Source: Guillardia theta CCMP2712
Taxonomy: Eukaryota > Cryptophyceae > Pyrenomonadales > Geminigeraceae
Length of the DNA stretch: 64,000 nucleotides
Direction of reading: 5' to 3'
Assembly (NCBI RefSeq): GCF_000315625.1
Contig: NW_005434661.1
Coordinates: 808,587 to 872,586 of the forward strand
Part shown: positions 52,481-63,901 of the stretch, piece by piece
How the letters are laid out: each line of letters opens with the position of its first letter
How positions within the stretch are numbered: position 1 is the stretch's first letter
Position numbers and translations under genes: made by a program
Notes under the pieces: generated by a model
Seen by the model: only the letters and a program-made list of their open reading frames with translations
Told to the model about the DNA's origin: nothing
Database searches by the model: none

Positions 52481-54284
52481 ATGACAACAAGCTCAAAGCT
52501 CTTTATGCTTCTCATCGGGGGTCTCTTCTCGCCAAGTTCCTCCTTCAGGAGCTTCCACTTGACTGCCAGCAAACTCCGATGTTGTCAGTTGGCTTGCTTG
52601 CACGAGAGGTCACGTGGGGTCATGAACAGTGTCGTTCGGTGCTCGCTCCCCTTACAGTTTCCTCACGGCATGGAAACAAGCCTATCAAGTCCACAAGCAC
52701 GTTTGTTGCAAGCAGCATCAAGTCTCGATAGCAACATCGTCCACCTGTGGATGGTTGGTACCGACGAGGTTCGCAAGATTGGGGAGGAGCACGAAGCAGT
52801 TTTGAGGTATCAGGAAGAGTATTGCTCTGCTCGTCTCACAATATCAAAGGTCTCTACTGAGCCCTGAGGAATCCGCAAGATACCTCCGAAGCATGCAAAC
52901 AGCCAAGGCGATGGAGCAGGTATGAGCTAGGACACCATGCACGGCCATTCATAAGAGTTGGTACAGGCTTATTCGTTCTTGCTGGCACGAGCACTTCTAA
53001 GAACGACTTTATCGAGGTGTGATATTGACATGGTGAAAGACTGATCAAGATGATGCTGTTTTTCCTTTGTTCTCCTCGTCAGGTACTGCAGTGATGTCAA
53101 ACCACAAGAATGGAATTTTATCATGAACGAGCACGGGTAACTCAAATGATATGCTCCTTGAAGAAGATATGAAGTAAACGGAGGAACATGCAGGAAGCCT
53201 GAGATAGACTTCGACAACCTGAAAGCTCGAAGGGTAAAGTTCTCACTTGAGACCATAGGTGGCTTCTGACACCTTGCAAAGATTCCTGAGCAGTTCAAGA
53301 GTCTTCGTTTCAACCTCTCGTGATCTTCATAGTCCTGTCATGTATCTCGAGTGATCGAAGCGATCAGGCACTGCTCAGGAATGGTCTGCTGCGCCGTCTC
53401 AATCGGTAGAGACGTCGGAGTAGATTCTGAGCTCATCTCCACCAAGAGGTCAGGAGAGCCTTGAGAGGTGCGACCTGCTAACGTCAATGCTGGACCAGGA
53501 GGATCTTGTCCATTGCTGAGAGATTCTTCTCTGAAGCTGAATTTGAAGAGCTCAAAAAGGTTTGCCATGTATGTTTGCTCCCGTCCTTGCGCTCAAACAC
53601 GATTGCCTAGATTCATCCTGACAGGCAGCAGCTGGTCTTCTCACGCTTGTGGACGCTGAAAGAAGCATATGTCAAAGCGAGAGGACTGGGAATCTCGGGT
53701 GAGGAGGAGGTGGAGGCAGAGGAAGAGAGGTGGGAGAGAGAGTGGGGGAGTAATAGAGGAGGAGCTTTGGAGTGGAAGGGAATTGATGCTTCACAGGTGT
53801 TGGACTGGACAACTTCGAATTCACCGAGGCAAGCGGATTCATTTTTTCACTGCAACTCTCTGACAACGTTTGCAGGTTGAAAATTTGCAGCACGAGTGGC
53901 CGACGCAATCGATAACAGCAGGTTTGATCGAGAAGACTCAGTTGTGTCTTCGGGTGACTTGGTGACAAACGAGAAGATTTGTCGAGAGTCGGCGATGACG
54001 GTGATCAGTGGAAGTTCTTGATAGTGAATCCTCCCAGTGTCTCACAGTGAGGCCCTCCGACTTGTTTCTTTGTTTCTAGTCACTCTTGGTGCAGATCGAC
54101 AGAGCGCAACTCTCCCGCTCATACAGTCTCCCTTGCAGTTGGAGGTACCTCTGTCCTGACTATTCATTCTTTCCTTGAATCTCCTGACGCCATGGCAGGT
54201 CAAGAACCGTTCGAGCTTGTCTGCTTGAAGACTGTCCCATGTCATGTAACGCCAGATGTCTTGTTGGATCCAAGGTCAACATAA
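52481..54284 (+). CDS. 4'-phosphopantetheinyl transferase (Sfp type) with apparent plastid leader, about nine exons
   Basis: Transfers phosphopantetheine from CoA to a Ser of acyl carrier or similar carrier proteins. Exon 1 (52481-52806) starts with KLFMLLIGGLFSPSSS, a signal-peptide-like stretch, followed by FRSFHLTASKL, giving the Phe and hydroxylated/basic transit region of cryptophyte plastid proteins. Enzyme motifs follow: NIVHLWMVGTDEV, SLLSPEESARYLRSM (exon 2, 52850-52919), ARALLRTTLSRY, EWNFIMNEHGKPEIDF, SLRFNLS, then SIGRDVGVDSE (the metal/CoA-binding GxDxE motif, near 53400), ILSIAERFFSEAEFEEL and LWTLKEAYVKARGLGIS (the KEA motif, near 53660). The C-terminal exons include DQWKFLIVNPP and AHTVSLAVGG. 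Several introns are 43-52 nt; one near 53830-53876 looks GC-AG. In red-lineage plastids ACP is plastid-encoded, so an imported transferase makes sense (known biology plus inference). Confidence 0.83.
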
Positions 54285-54541
54285 TGTTGTCCATTGTTCA
54301 CTTGTTGTGATTCCGCATTCCGCATCGTCCCTCTCTGCCACTGATCGCAAACTTTGCAGCATTCGAGCCGTGGAATCTTTGCCGCGCGTAGAGATGCTGT
54401 TGTGAGTTCAACTCCTTTAAAACCAACATTGGAAACATGGTTGTAAGCTTAAAATGATAGTAAAATTATTTGAGAACATCACAGAATTCTTTAAAATTAT
54501 GGTTGAAAGAACATGAAATCTGCATTCCTATGGGATTTTCC

Positions 54542-57500
54542 TCATAATAGGTTGATCTGTATTAGAATAGCAAGGACCATCACAAACGCTGAGAGAAGTA
54601 CGACCTGCACATGTATCATAATGATATTCTGTACGATGATTAACCCAAGGCAAAAGGAGAACAGGGGGAGGAAGTAGTGGCGGTAGTGGTAGTGACAATT
54701 CGGAGTTTTGATGGAGAGAAGAGGGAAGAGGAAGATCAAGTCCATCGTCACAAACTGTCTCGCTCCCTCACCAGCCACGCCCTTGAAGGTGGTCTTGGTT
54801 CCGGCAAGTTGTCAAAACTCTCTTCGAGTCGACTCATCTGCTTCAGGGATTCTTGAGTATTCTGACCCATCTTGTTTACCTGCAGCTCCGACAGTCAAGT
54901 CCTTCGAGCACTTTTCAACTGATCTCTTACAATCAGACTCAATCTTCTGATCTTCCTCTCGCACTCCACTCTCCGCGCGTCGTACTCCTGTTTGACGAGA
55001 CCATCATTGCCAAGACTTCAAGTCTGATCTACCTTGAGTAGCTCGTCATGCTCCTTGTTGTTCTCCTGTGAGAAAGATCCACAGCAAGTCAGCGCACGAG
55101 TGATCGTGGCAGACCTTTTGACACACTTGAATGTTCTCGATGACCGCCTCGGAGAGCTGATGAATTTCATCGTCGTCAGATGCAGAAGAGAAGTTGTGAA
55201 GACGTGGGAGGTGTCAAACCTTTCCAAGGTCCTCTGCAACGACGTTGATCATCTTTGTTGTCTCATCGAGCTCGTGGCTAATCTTTTCCAGCTCGTCCAA
55301 GTCAAAGGCAAAATGTACATCAGGGTCCTGCCCTGTCCTGTGAGAACGAGCAAGACAGCGACATCTCTCACGTTGACGTTCTTGTGAGGTCGTTTCAAGG
55401 CCATCAGCCGGACCATTAGCTGCGATATTCTCTGCTCTTCTTCTTGTGCGAAACTTCGCAAGTACTATCAACTTCGTCAACTTTCCCTTCGCGACCAGGG
55501 AGACTTGGTATAACCTGGCTGAGATCTCTCTTCTCCTTGAAAGAATGCTCCAGAGCTTGAAGGGAGCTGATGTCAGCAAGCTTCAGCACAATAGAAGATA
55601 AGACTGGCTGTGTGCGGTATCACTCGGAGTTTCTGATGGTGTACTCAGGGGCTTTCGAATCTTCGGGTAGTTGCTCAACCGCACTTGACAGTGAGAGCTG
55701 AGAATGGTTGCTGGAAGACCTGCAAACATCGAATCATCCAACAGTTTTCCATGCCCAACGACAAGCTCCTTTCCTTGCCATGTCGGTCTGTAACGACCCC
55801 AAATCAGCAGTGACGACGAAATCCTTTGCACCCTGGTTGAGGAATGACCTGCCGTGAACGGTGAGTTAGTGGATCAGAAGGCGCATGTGGCAAGGTGGGG
55901 AGAAGATGAAGGCAGGTATATCTCTACCTTCTCGTCATGTACCCTCGTACAATCGCCTGCAATCTGGCTGCATTCTTCCACCTGACTTGCGGATCTTTCC
56001 TGTGGAACAGCTTTTCACGTTCCAGATCTGACATGACGGATTCCATTCCATCCAAGGAGGCGAGCTCACTTGTGGAGTCCTGTGCACAATCAGAAGCTTG
56101 TCAGTCCATGTTGACATGAACTAGACAGCAATCACACCATCATCGTGTGGCTGATATCGTTGTCGGATGCCGCCATGATGGCGGTGCTGAAGCTGTCGGT
56201 GAATGCGCTCTTCTCCGATCTGCTCGTTGATTGTCATTGCAGCATCGTTGCATGCGAGGACTCGAACATCAGACGGGAGGGCATGCCGCCAGACGTAGGA
56301 TACGGCGAATAAGCTGAATGGAACTGCAGTCTCCTGCTGCATAAAAGAAATAAGAGCCATGGGTTGTCTTAATGGAGCCATGAAAGAAAAGAAAACATAC
56401 TTGGCAGATCTGAGAGACGACAGATTATCTCGCCACAAGTCAAAGTCTTGATGATTCTGAAAATTTGATCAAGGTGGGTCAAAGTCGGAAGACAGGAAGC
56501 GTATTGTACTTGGGCGCAGAGGTATAGAGACGAGACGCCGGGTCCGCTTTGGTCGTCGTAGGTGATTGAGATGCACAGGTCCTCGTCCTCAGTCCCGTGG
56601 CCTACTGAATGCTTACGAACGGTGCGAGGATAATGGAACGGGAGGAGGGGGACAGGAGGAGAGGACAGGGGGAGACGAGTGAGGAGAATAAGAGGATAGA
56701 AGAGGGTGAAAGGAGCGGGAAAGGAGATGATGGTGAAAGAGCAGGACCTGGGTGGTTCGATGACTCCTCCTGGGCTCCAAAGCAGATGGATCTCATGTCC
56801 TGAACGTAGACCTTCCTTTCCTTTCTCAGAGAGATCCATGACGGCTGCTTCCAGGTCAGTGCCAGGCCATGTTTGGAGTACTTCAGCTGTCGCTCTATCA
56901 GAACACAAGAGCAGGCCTTTCCTATCAGAACCTGGAAGACTCTCAGATGGCGGGAGTGAGACAAGTCCCTCCTGTTCGAGACTTCAGCATAAGAGTTGGA
57001 GGAGCCAGAGGAGGAAGCATTACCTTGTGCTGCTGTACTTGTACAGCAAACTTCCCTCCCTGACAGTCTTAAGTTTGGACAGCAACATTGCGACAAGAGG
57101 ATCTCACTTGTCCGACATGTCGGCAGCTTGGCGGTGGGGCTACACGTTCTTCCTTCCTTCCATCTCTTGCTTCTCCCTTCCATCACCCGGTGCTGCCATT
57201 CCCCTGCTTGGTTCCCTCTTCCACTTTTCGCTATTTACATGTGGTGTTCTGCAGAATATTCCTATCCATCACCGAGGCAAGCTTGATAAGCTTAGCTTTT
57301 ACCTTTGATGAGTAAAATCGCCTTGTCAAGCCGTAGATCTTTTTCTGGTTGGTCTCAATGCTGCGTCGAAACCGAAACCAACATGGCAGGCTCGGAATGA
57401 GATGCTGAGACTAGGATGAAGAGAAGGGACTTCACTCGTCCTGCCAGGACAAGCGGCACCATCAGAGTCTCGACTGTGCTGCTCCTGCTCTCTTGGTCGC

Positions 57501-58156
57501 TGTGCTCCGTTGGAGCATATGACGAAGTGGATATGGGAAACATCGTACAGGTTCATGCCTCTCCCTGCCGTAGTTTCTGCTCATGATCATCCGCAGAACT
57601 TGGGCAAGATGGTGACCTTCTTCTCCTGCGAAGTTGCTGGAGGGGGTGACCTCGACTTGTGCGTAGCAAGAGGTGGGTCCGCCCCGAATCGTTCATGCAA
57701 GTGAACTCAGGTTGCAGGAGCAAACCTGTCCCAGAGATCTCCGAACATGCAGTCGATGATGGAGGGGTTGGCGACTCCAAGTTCTGGTTCGTGTGGAAGG
57801 GGGAGGAAGGGCAGGGAGGAGTTGAGCAAGGGAGGCAGGGTCAGTGATGTACGAACGGACCCTTGTGAACGGCACCAGTAAGTGTATAACTGGGTTGACG
57901 GCAGCTGATGACTGAGATGCTGATCAGATGTCTCCAAGATCATGATCGATAGGAGCTCGTCTCCCTTGAAGGAATCGGCGAGCATCGTAGCCAGCATGGT
58001 GTTGCGATTGCGATGGAGTCTGATTGTGGTGGTTGAAATCTTTCTTGACATCAGGCCAAAGACATCGACAATATGCCGAGTGTTAGCAAGAATCAGCCGT
58101 TGCAGAGCTTCGGGGCTACATGGAATGTAATCAATCATACTTGTCACTTCGATCAT
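54542..58156 (-). CDS. PH-like/IQ/coiled-coil protein with C-terminal membrane anchor, multi-exon
   Basis: Exons read by eye from high to low coordinates. A helical N-terminal part comes first (ALQRLILANTRHIVDVFGLM). A PH-like domain follows, spread over several exons (GGKFAVQVQQHK, EGLVSLPPSESLPGSDRKGL, DLCISITYDDQSGPGVSSLY, then NHQDFDLWRDNLSSLRSAK with the PH C-terminal Trp). Next is an IQ-like motif RLQAIVRGYMTR near 55950, coiled-coil exons (FDLDELEKISHELDETTKMI, EIHQLSEAVIENIQ, MGQNTQESLKQMSRLEESFD) and a final hydrophobic helix (HVQVVLLSAFVMVLAILIQI) five residues before the stop. This suggests a tail-anchored membrane adaptor that binds phosphoinositides and calmodulin. The name is unknown, and the 5' end could extend to about 58540. 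Confidence 0.55.
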
Positions 58157-58756
58157 GCCGGTGATTGTTCGGATATTCCAGTTGAAAGGAAATGCCAGCG
58201 GGTTTCTAAAGGTGAAAAAGAGGAAGAAGCGTTTCTATGATTGCTGAGATTGAATTCTGTCAAGGACGTTCCAGTAGACTTCTCTTCCTGTGGGTTCTAC
58301 CCTCCGTCCTACTACGAGAGTGAAGACCATTTCTCTCCCCGTGCTCGCACTGACGTGGGAGCCAGATCTGACTGAAGGCGTCAAGTACGCGTTATTGCAA
58401 GAGACAAAAGCCTCGGGGGAATGGTGCTCGACGTTGAGGGTGCGTGAAGGCGGAGAGGGTCGAAAGTTGAAGGTTGACCCTCGAGCAACAGAAGTATGAC
58501 AGCTCCAGCCTTCATGTCGGTTTCCGGTATTTCTCAACAACGTCGGGAGTCTTTACATCGTACCCGGGTGAAGATTCATGATTGTTGCAACGCGGGTTTT
58601 CCTTGATCTCGTGTTGGTAACCCTAATTTAAGTTCCTTCTATTTTCTCTGATTTGATCTGTTGAGAAGCTGTCATGTGTCTTTCACATCACATTGATCAT
58701 AATCATCATACAAAAGCGCTGCAAGCAAAAATCTGTGAACTTGCCCTGCTGACTGT
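58157..58756. other. Unresolved stretch: 5' end of one or both flanking genes
   Basis: 58235-58500 has long open frames on both strands. It may hold the first exons of the - strand PH/IQ gene or upstream exons of the + strand VWA gene. I could not decide. Confidence 0.4.
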
Positions 58757-61469
58757 CTGCTGGTTTCAGCGTCATCTTGGACGTTTCCACTTGCGTATTT
58801 CAACTCAATGCTGCAGCCTGTCAGACTGCCAAATCAGGTGAGGTTTCGAACTGGTCTTGTACATATGACTGTGACGATGACAGGAAATATTTGACGCAAG
58901 ACGAGACTTGTGGTTTTCGTTCTCATCATCCCGTCCCAAGGACGTCTTCCTTGTAGTCGACAACTCTCCCTCCCTCGACAGGTCCTGCAAATTAGTCAGT
59001 TTGCGACCTAATGGACTACGACAGCTCCAGCTGGTCACAAGTGAGGGCAACGGTTAAGAACATCTTGAACTACCTTGTTACACCTCTTGACACTGTTGGA
59101 ATGATTCTTCAAGATGGAAAGCAGGTGAACGATCGACTTTTATCTTCATGCCTCACATTCCTCTTGTGTGCTTTTCTGCCTTCCCATCTCAATGACCTCT
59201 GTTTCGTCCTTCAGCCACCGTGCGCTTCTGAGACGATGGTCATTGCGACTCCGGAAATGGTGATTTGCTGTAAACTTCAGCATTGACGGTGACAATTTTT
59301 CAAGATATCCTCCCTCTCTTCTTGGTTCGAATCAACAACTTTGAGTTCTGGACAGGCATACGTTCCCAACGTCCTTCAGACTGTAGGAGCTGCTGAAGGG
59401 GAACCTGTTTCTTCTCCAATAACAATACTCTGCAGACTTGTCAGCTGCTGCTGGATGCGCGAGACAAGAACTTGTCGTCAGGTCTGTTCCCTGGTGTCCG
59501 TTACAAGGAGCTGAAAGATCTCAAGGGCCTCAATACCTTGTCTTCATCTCCGACGGCGTCTTGAACAATTTTGAGTTTTCCTGCAAACAAGAACTGGAGG
59601 TGCCTGATAAGAACGAGAGTTGCCGTGAAAGTTACCAGGCTCGCAGTCTCGAAATATGACACACCCGGTGAATGGGCTGTTGTTCATCACACTATCCGTC
59701 GGCAATCAGGGCAATGTAAAGACTTGATGTGCAGACTTGGCCTCGAGTGATCTTACTATGTCAGATGCTAGAGCAGCTGTCCTGCAAGTCAAATGGGATG
59801 TGGTGATTTTGGAAATGACAACCTGACTTGACGTGACTTCTTTCATGGTTGGCAGGTGGAATGTTCCAACAAGCACTGTAGACATGTTCGTTGTCTTCTC
59901 TTCCTTCATCCGAGATTTTACTCGGTGATGAACAAGAGGAGGAACTTGCTTGCCTTTCCTTATTGTTCTCTACTCCTTCCTTCCGACCTTCTACCTCCTC
60001 TCCTCTCCTCTCCTCTCCTCTTCTCTCCTCTTCTCTCCTCTCACGTCCCCTCCCTCTTTTCCTTTCATCGCCTCTCATCACATCTCACCTCACCTCACCT
60101 CATCCCATCCCATCTTCTCATACATTCTCACATCATTTCATCTGTTCTCATGTATCCCCCGCTCTTGTGCTCGTCAGAATTTTGCTCTTCACACACAATT
60201 GCCATCAGGTTTGTCACAACGACGCAGACCGCCAACACGACAGATAGCATAGCAGCTGTGACTTTCCTTCCTGTTCGCTCAAGATCCTTCAACATCCCCC
60301 GGCCACTTCTCACTGTGGCCAAGTCGGTTTTCAACACCAGGTTGACACCAGCACGTTTTACAGGAGTTGTTGTAAGTACTCTGCATGATGGAAGTACTTG
60401 CGGTCATTCACTCTAATGACACTGACAGGCGATTGATGTTGATCTCAACGATGTCATCTCAACTTTCCTGCAAGCTCGGGCCTCCATCGATCTCTATTTT
60501 GGTTCGTCTTTGTGTTACCAATCAGCGTCACATCTCGAAACTATATCTGTCTAAGCTGAAATACTCGTCAAACCCCCCCATCTGTCTCTTTCGACATATC
60601 ATCACAAATGCGCAGCATCTTGTCTTCAAAATGTTCACGTCTGACAGATTGTATTTTCAGAATCCTTCATCCTGTACCTCAAAGGCAACTCTGGGGGCCT
60701 GTTGTCTCACAGGTGATATTATGAAATGCGCAGAACAAAGAGCGAATTTGTTTACAGCTGGGGGAGATTCTACCCGAAGATAGCATCAAACACAAGTGAA
60801 CGCAGATTCGTCATGGTGAGATCCGATCATTGCATTTTCCTCATGTTGTGAATACTTCTTTCGTGCTACTTCAAACTTCTACTTCACATCTCTACTTTTT
60901 CTTCTGCTTTTCACGTCTTCTTCTTCTTCACTTCTACTTCTGATATCCACGCCCAACCTCCTTTTTGCACTCCTTTTGTTCATGGTTATTTTCACTCCTT
61001 GTCATTGTTTCATTTTTACTGCTTCTTCTTTTCACTTGTCCTGCTTCTTACTCCCTGCAACTCCTCGTCTATCAGGCCGACAACGTGGTTGATCTCGAAG
61101 GCAGTAACTTCATTTCTTCGGGCATTTACCGTCGAATCTTAAGGGAACCTCAAGGCTTCGCGAGCATGCAGCGACATCGATGGGTTCAGGTGGAGCAGAG
61201 CTGGGGATGGGAGGATGTCTTCAAAATCTCATTTGACAAGTGTGTGCTCTTGACAGGTGGGGGATAAAATCTTAGACAACTATCAGACCATGAGCTACTT
61301 CTGGATGAGGTCAAGAATTATCTTGCTGTTGGAGGATGCTCAGCGTTGTCGTTGTGATTGATTCATGGATTGATGATGACAATGTTGTTGTTGAAGATGT
61401 TAGTGATGTTGATGTTGTTGGTGTTGTTGATGTTGATGTTGTTGGTATTGTGTTGTTGATGAAGATGAA

Positions 61470-61505
<36 letters not shown>

Positions 61506-63370
61506 AATTCTATTCAGAATCCCATCTATGGACTTTGCGCTTGTCTCAGTCATTCCAGGGCAGTACGTAAGCCATGGCAACTTTGCTATCAGTTGTATCG
61601 AGTGATATCTTGCTATCTTGCTGCTTCAGATCGACGTCAAAGACGGTCTCATGCTCATCGAGACTCTTGCAGCGCCTCCGACATGCGACAAGATCACCGT
61701 GAGCCTTTTCCTGACATGATGAAAACTTTTGACATGATGAAAACTTTGACATGATGAAACCTTTGACAAGCTCGGATTTCTGGCTGCACTGACTTCGTGT
61801 TCCAGGATTTCTCATACCCTCCTCCTTCCTGCTGGACTCCGAACTCTCTCAACTTTCATCGACTCGATCTCATCGGTCAGTTTGCGCATTCTCTGCCCAC
61901 ATGACATGTCGTATCAGGCCTGTCCCTTCCGGACTACGACAGTGATCGGCGGGTAGCAACGTCGTCAAGCACGTTCTTCTTGGCTCCTCGCAGCTTCAAC
62001 TCGCCTCATCTGTACCTGCAGACTCCCTGGAAGGTCTCGCAAGTCATCAGCATGCAGCAACTTGTTAATGTGCAGACGGAAGATGCGACTAAGGTTGACC
62101 CGACGACTCTGGGAGGTGGGGTAACGAGGACAGCCTTGCGGTGCCTCCGAGTCAGTTCCAGAATCGCTAATTTCTGGTTGGAATCTTTGACAATTTTGTC
62201 GTTTCCGTCGTTGTCGTCGTCATCATCATCTCAATCATCATCTCAATCATCATCTCAATCATCATCTCAATCATCATCTCAATCATCATCTCAATCATCG
62301 TCATCTTTACAAGACAACATTCAGTCAATATTCTTCGCATGTGAAGAAGGCGTCATGCTCATCTTTCCCGGTCAAATCTTCGACGACTTCATGGACCCAA
62401 CGACTCAGGGCTGGTACCTCGATACCGTCAGGCTGGCCGACAAGCTCGTTGTCGCTCCTCCTCGACTTGTCTCTGCGTCAAACCCGACCTCTTTCTTCCT
62501 CAACGGGCAGGGGCTTGTCATCACCGTCACAACAACCGTCAAGCACTCCAAGAATGCAAAGACGACTTTCTTGCCGGCCGATGCAGCAGCAGGACGACTG
62601 TTCGGAGTGATCGGAGTCAACCTGACATATGATACGTTCGTCGATCAATTTATCCAGTCTACGTCTTCCTCTCAGGACCGAAAGTTGGGATGCAAAGACA
62701 GGTCTTGAAAATACCCTCGCTCCCTCTCTCCTCTCCTCTCCTCACCTATCCTCTCCTCTCCTCTCCTCTCCTATCCTCTCCCCCTTCCTCCCCTCCTTTC
62801 CCTTACTACCCTATCCCATCCCATCCCATCCTCTTCTCTCCCGTCCTCTCCTCTCCTCTCCTCTCCTCTCCTCTCCTCTCCCGTTGAATTAAACTCCTCT
62901 CCCTCTCAACTTCCTCCCCTACGACTCACCTTGCTTCAGGCCTCAAGTAGCATGCTACATGATCGATGAAGCAGGGTACATCATCGTCAGCCCACAGGCC
63001 ATCGACATGAGGTTGAAAGGGCATAACTTGTCATTTCCTTCCCCATCCTCCTCCTCCTCCTCCTCCTCCTCTTCCTCCTCCCTTTCTCCCTCTCACATCA
63101 CCATCGTGGAGCCTCTAGTGGTGGAGCAGCTTCTGCTTGAGGGAGTCATGGTCAACAGCAAGCAAGTGCAAGAGGACCTGTACGCCTCTTCCTTCTCCGT
63201 TAACCTGTCCTCCCTCGGCGACCTCCGTCAGCAGACTCCGACTGGGTCTCGCAAGATTGGCAGGGGCGTCCGCTTCAACGCAAGCACCACCACTTCCTCC
63301 TCTGCAGTATCCCGCATCTCCTTTCTGGAGCTGGAGGGGACCAATGCCTTCCTCCTCGTCATCGAAGGGA

Positions 63371-63406
<36 letters not shown>

Positions 63407-63873
63407 CATACTGCGGTCCGCTGTCCTCCACATGCCCGGACGTGTCGCAGCCGATAGCCGTGAAGGTGAAAGTCAGCTCGTGCTCTTCCTTGGCTCATCA
63501 AATGATCCCCGAACAAGACAAGAACGTCAAGGAGTCTTCCTTTCTCGACCTCTCCCTCCTCGACCTTCCCTTCTTCCGCAGGACTTACACTCGCATCTCC
63601 GGCAGCACCATGAGCTGCTTCATCAGCCTTCCCCTCTATGCGCAGTGGCTGCTGGCCTGGGCCGCGATCCTCGTCTGCTTCTCCTGTGCGCTGGCTCGCG
63701 TCCTTGTACGTCGGAGGAACCGCCAGAAGAAGGCGATGGAGGTGCAAGAGAAGCTGGGAGAGAAGGAAGAGAACGCTGCTAAGAAGGGAGCGAAAGTTGA
63801 GGAGGAGCAACAGTTGCAGGACGCATCAAAGATGGCGAAGAAGGTTCAGGCCAAGAGGTTCGACTACAGGTAA
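58757..63873 (+). CDS. Voltage-gated calcium channel alpha-2/delta-like VWA-Cache membrane protein, many exons
   Basis: A large extracellular auxiliary-subunit-like protein. The exon at about 58880 encodes FDARRDLWFSF then RPKDVFLVVDNSPSLDR, the VWA entry with a D-x-S-x-S metal site as in alpha-2/delta. Further VWA exons follow (VRATVKNILNYLVTPLDTVG; QGPQYLVFISDGVLNNFEF; QLSCKSNGMWWNVPTSTVDM). Cache-like exons come next (AIDVDLNDVISTFLQARASI; ESFILYLKGNSGGLLSH; MDFALVSVIPGQY; QGWYLDTVRLADKLVVAPPR). The large last exon (about 62940-63873) has CYMIDEAGYIIVS, Ser and Gln runs, a single membrane helix (LLAWAAILVCFSCALARVLV) and a basic/acidic tail. The N-terminus before 58757 is not resolved. The frame ends at TAA 63871-63873, but CAG|GTAAGG there is a good donor, so the gene may continue past the window. 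Confidence 0.72.
59990..60120. repeat. CTCTCCTC-type pyrimidine repeat in an intron
   Basis: Reiterated TCTCCTC and CTCACC/CATCCC units within an intron of the alpha-2/delta-like gene. Confidence 0.85.
61466..61504. repeat. (GAT)n microsatellite in an intron
   Basis: About 12 GAT units, preceded by an imperfect GTTGTTGAT run, inside the alpha-2/delta-like gene. Confidence 0.9.
62217..62302 (+). repeat. Coding TCATCATCTCAA repeat (Ser-Ser-Ser-Gln)
   Basis: About six 12-bp units encode alternating SSSQ in an open exon of the alpha-2/delta-like gene. Confidence 0.85.
62727..62882. repeat. CTCTC/CCTCT intron repeat
   Basis: A pyrimidine-only run of CTCTCCTCTC and CCCATCCC units in the intron before the last exon of the alpha-2/delta-like gene. 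Confidence 0.88.
63374..63406 (+). repeat. Coding CAG run (about ten Gln)
   Basis: A pure CAG run in the last exon. A poly-Ser TCC run lies in the same exon at 63045-63085. Confidence 0.95.
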
Positions 63874-63898
63874 GGCTGCAAGATTCTCCCTCATCACT

Positions 63899-63901
63899 TT
63901 C

